Shown here piece by piece: positions 5,168-6,305 of a DNA stretch of 6,305 bases. The stretch lies in contig JASLCK010000207.1 of the NCBI GenBank assembly GCA_030151865.1, positions 1-6,305 of the forward strand. The letters run 5' to 3'. Origin of the DNA: Rhodospirillaceae bacterium. GTDB taxonomy: Bacteria; Pseudomonadota; Alphaproteobacteria; Rhodospirillales; Magnetospirillaceae. Each line of letters starts with the position of its first letter. The stretch's first letter is position 1. The position numbers and the translations under genes were made by a program. Below the pieces are notes generated by a model. That model was not told the DNA's origin. It saw only the letters and a list, made by a program, of their open reading frames with translations, and made no database searches.

Positions 5168-6305
5168 TTAAACGACAACTGTTCCGCGAGAAGTTGCGTG
5201 CGAGACCCAATCTCTCACCACTTGCAGTAACTGGGTCCTAGACACACTCTCGCGAGCAACGATAGTCCGGGTCGTTCCAGAAAGCCAGTCCCGTTCATCG
5301 TCCGTCAAGTCTTTGGCTGTCACAATGACCACCGGAATATGATCCCCAGGACGTTCGGTCATGCGCATGACTTTTAGAAATTCGAACCCATCCATACCGG
5401 GCATCATCAAATCCAAAAGCACCATCGCCGGACGGGCCTGACCGATGCGCTGCAATCCATCCAGGCCATTGGCCACCCCCGCCACCGCCCAGCCGTCACG
5501 TTCCAGCAGACGACACAGAATGGTCCGGGTCACGTCGTCATCCTCGATCACCAGGGCCTGGGGGGCGCCCTCCAAGGGGCGATAACGATTGACGGTTTCC
5601 AACAGCAATTCAAAACGGAACGGCTTGGTGATGTAATCCGACGCCCGCAGCAGGAAACCGGCCTCCTCCTCGTCGGCCAGTGTCAGCAGAACCACCGGGA
5701 TATGGCGCACCGCTTCCGAATTCTTCAGGCGCGACAACAGCCCCCAGCCATCAAAACCGGGACAAAGCACATTAAGGACGATGACATCCGGCATCAGTTC
5801 GGCTGCCAGATCAAAACCTTGCTGGGCATCAAAGGCATGGATCAGGCGATAGGCATCGCCCCCCAACGCTTCCCCCAGCAATTCATGAACTGCGGTATCG
5901 ACATCCACCAGCAGCACCGTCGCGGCATTGCGCGCGCCTTCGCCCCGCGCCGAGGACGACACGGCCCGCAGATCGACCGGAACCACCACGCTCAACCGAA
6001 ATCCGCAAGACAGATTAACCCCTTCCAACCGCCCCCCCAGGGCTGCCGCCGTTTCATGCAGACGCATCAACACCGGGTCGGCGGAGCGTCCAGCCACAAG
6101 GGCAGCCAATGCATCATCGGGGATACAGGGGCCGTTTTCCTCGGCGGACAGCACCAGAGACGGGCCGCTGACCGCCACATCGACCGCGACGCCACGCCCT
6201 TGCTGGCGCGCAAAAGCATGTTCGATCAGATCGAACAACACCCGGCGCAACTTCAAGCTGTCGCTGTGGGGCTGCACTCCGGCCATGCCAAAACTGCTGA
6301 CATGC
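5168..6305 (-). CDS. C-terminal part of a hybrid histidine-kinase-like protein with degenerate ATPase and two receivers; 5' end outside the window
   Basis: The frame is open to the right edge with no upstream stop, so the start lies beyond 6305. Numbering here is from the internal Met at 6286 (372 residues). Residues 10-105 align with the end of a kinase HATPase domain. 'LRRVLFDLIEHAFAR' is the N-box region, but its Asn positions are Asp19 and His23. 'ENGPCIP' stands for the DxGxGIP G1 box, and no GLGL G2 box is seen before 'LGGRL'. Residues 122-235 are receiver 1: Asn172 replaces the phospho-Asp (VLNVLCPGFDGW) and Lys221 is kept. Residues 242-361 are receiver 2: acids 248-251, phospho-acceptor Asp292 (LLDLMMPGMDGF), Thr323, with Arg345 where the conserved Lys would be. 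The protein ends at TAA 5168-5170. The response regulator follows 140 bases later, so the two likely act together. Hybrid-kinase family is clear; the visible part suggests a pseudokinase or scaffold. Confidence 0.88.
   Translation of the reverse strand, partial: HVSSFGMAGVQPHSDSLKLRRVLFDLIEHAFARQQGRGVAVDVAVSGPSLVLSAEENGPCIPDDALAALVAGRSADPVLMRLHETAAALGGRLEGVNLSCGFRLSVVVPVDLRAVSSSARGEGARNAATVLLVDVDTAVHELLGEALGGDAYRLIHAFDAQQGFDLAAELMPDVIVLNVLCPGFDGWGLLSRLKNSEAVRHIPVVLLTLADEEEAGFLLRASDYITKPFRFELLLETVNRYRPLEGAPQALVIEDDDVTRTILCRLLERDGWAVAGVANGLDGLQRIGQARPAMVLLDLMMPGMDGFEFLKVMRMTERPGDHIPVVIVTAKDLTDDERDWLSGTTRTIVARESVSRTQLLQVVRDWVSHATSRGTVVV

Noticed and set aside
5152..5178. CAGTT/AACTG stem followed by a T-run after the kinase-like gene as an intrinsic terminator
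   Set aside because: The stem is only five base pairs, A/T-rich, with a long loop, and overlaps the stop codon; it is unlikely to terminate efficiently.
1..6305. CRISPR array, tRNA or rRNA gene, insertion sequence, toxin-antitoxin or phage-defence system
   Set aside because: No regularly spaced repeats, tRNA-like cloverleaf, transposase motif, terminal inverted repeats or defence-type domains were seen on either strand.

Overview
The window looks like a chromosomal piece of a G+C-rich alphaproteobacterium, probably of the Rhodospirillales (Magnetospirillum-like). The reasons are an aerobic-type CobC, a response regulator carrying the 'YIGPDRR' linker motif I associate with that group, and the overall codon use. 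The assignment is inferred from protein character, not from a marker gene. I see no RNA gene, mobile element, CRISPR array or phage gene. No gene-free stretch exceeds 300 bases; the longest is 193.

Layout. (1) Positions 1-1294, plus strand: the last codons of an FAD-dependent oxidoreductase of the LhgO type, overlapping by ATGA a 402-residue Tat-exported protein of the TM1410/GH114 TIM-barrel superfamily. (2) Positions 1316-3318, minus strand: oxyR, then cobC 53 bases downstream. (3) Positions 3319-3511: a divergent control region rich in short direct and inverted repeats, with a good promoter match facing oxyR. (4) Positions 3512-4033, plus strand: a 173-residue exported protein that I do not recognise. 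(5) Positions 4080-6305, minus strand: a hybrid histidine-kinase-like protein, cut by the window edge, followed by a stand-alone response regulator. An AT-rich spacer with a 20-base palindrome lies between them.

Convergent junctions. Both are marked by hairpins. One at 1282-1303 carries a stop codon in its loop. The other, at 4043-4081, is an 11-bp stem with A/T flanks that can serve as a bidirectional terminator.

How the genes may work together. The kinase-like protein and the response regulator form a likely phosphosignalling pair. The visible kinase ATPase region has lost its Asn, G1 and G2 motifs, and its first receiver has Asn in place of the phospho-acceptor Asp. Phosphate handling may therefore rest on the second receiver and the separate regulator. 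OxyR keeps both redox cysteines and should sense peroxide, but no classical target such as katG, ahpC or dps is in view. The most unusual protein is the TM1410-like one. By my recollection of the family, its two halves are in reversed order (a circular permutation), and several conserved acidic residues are replaced.
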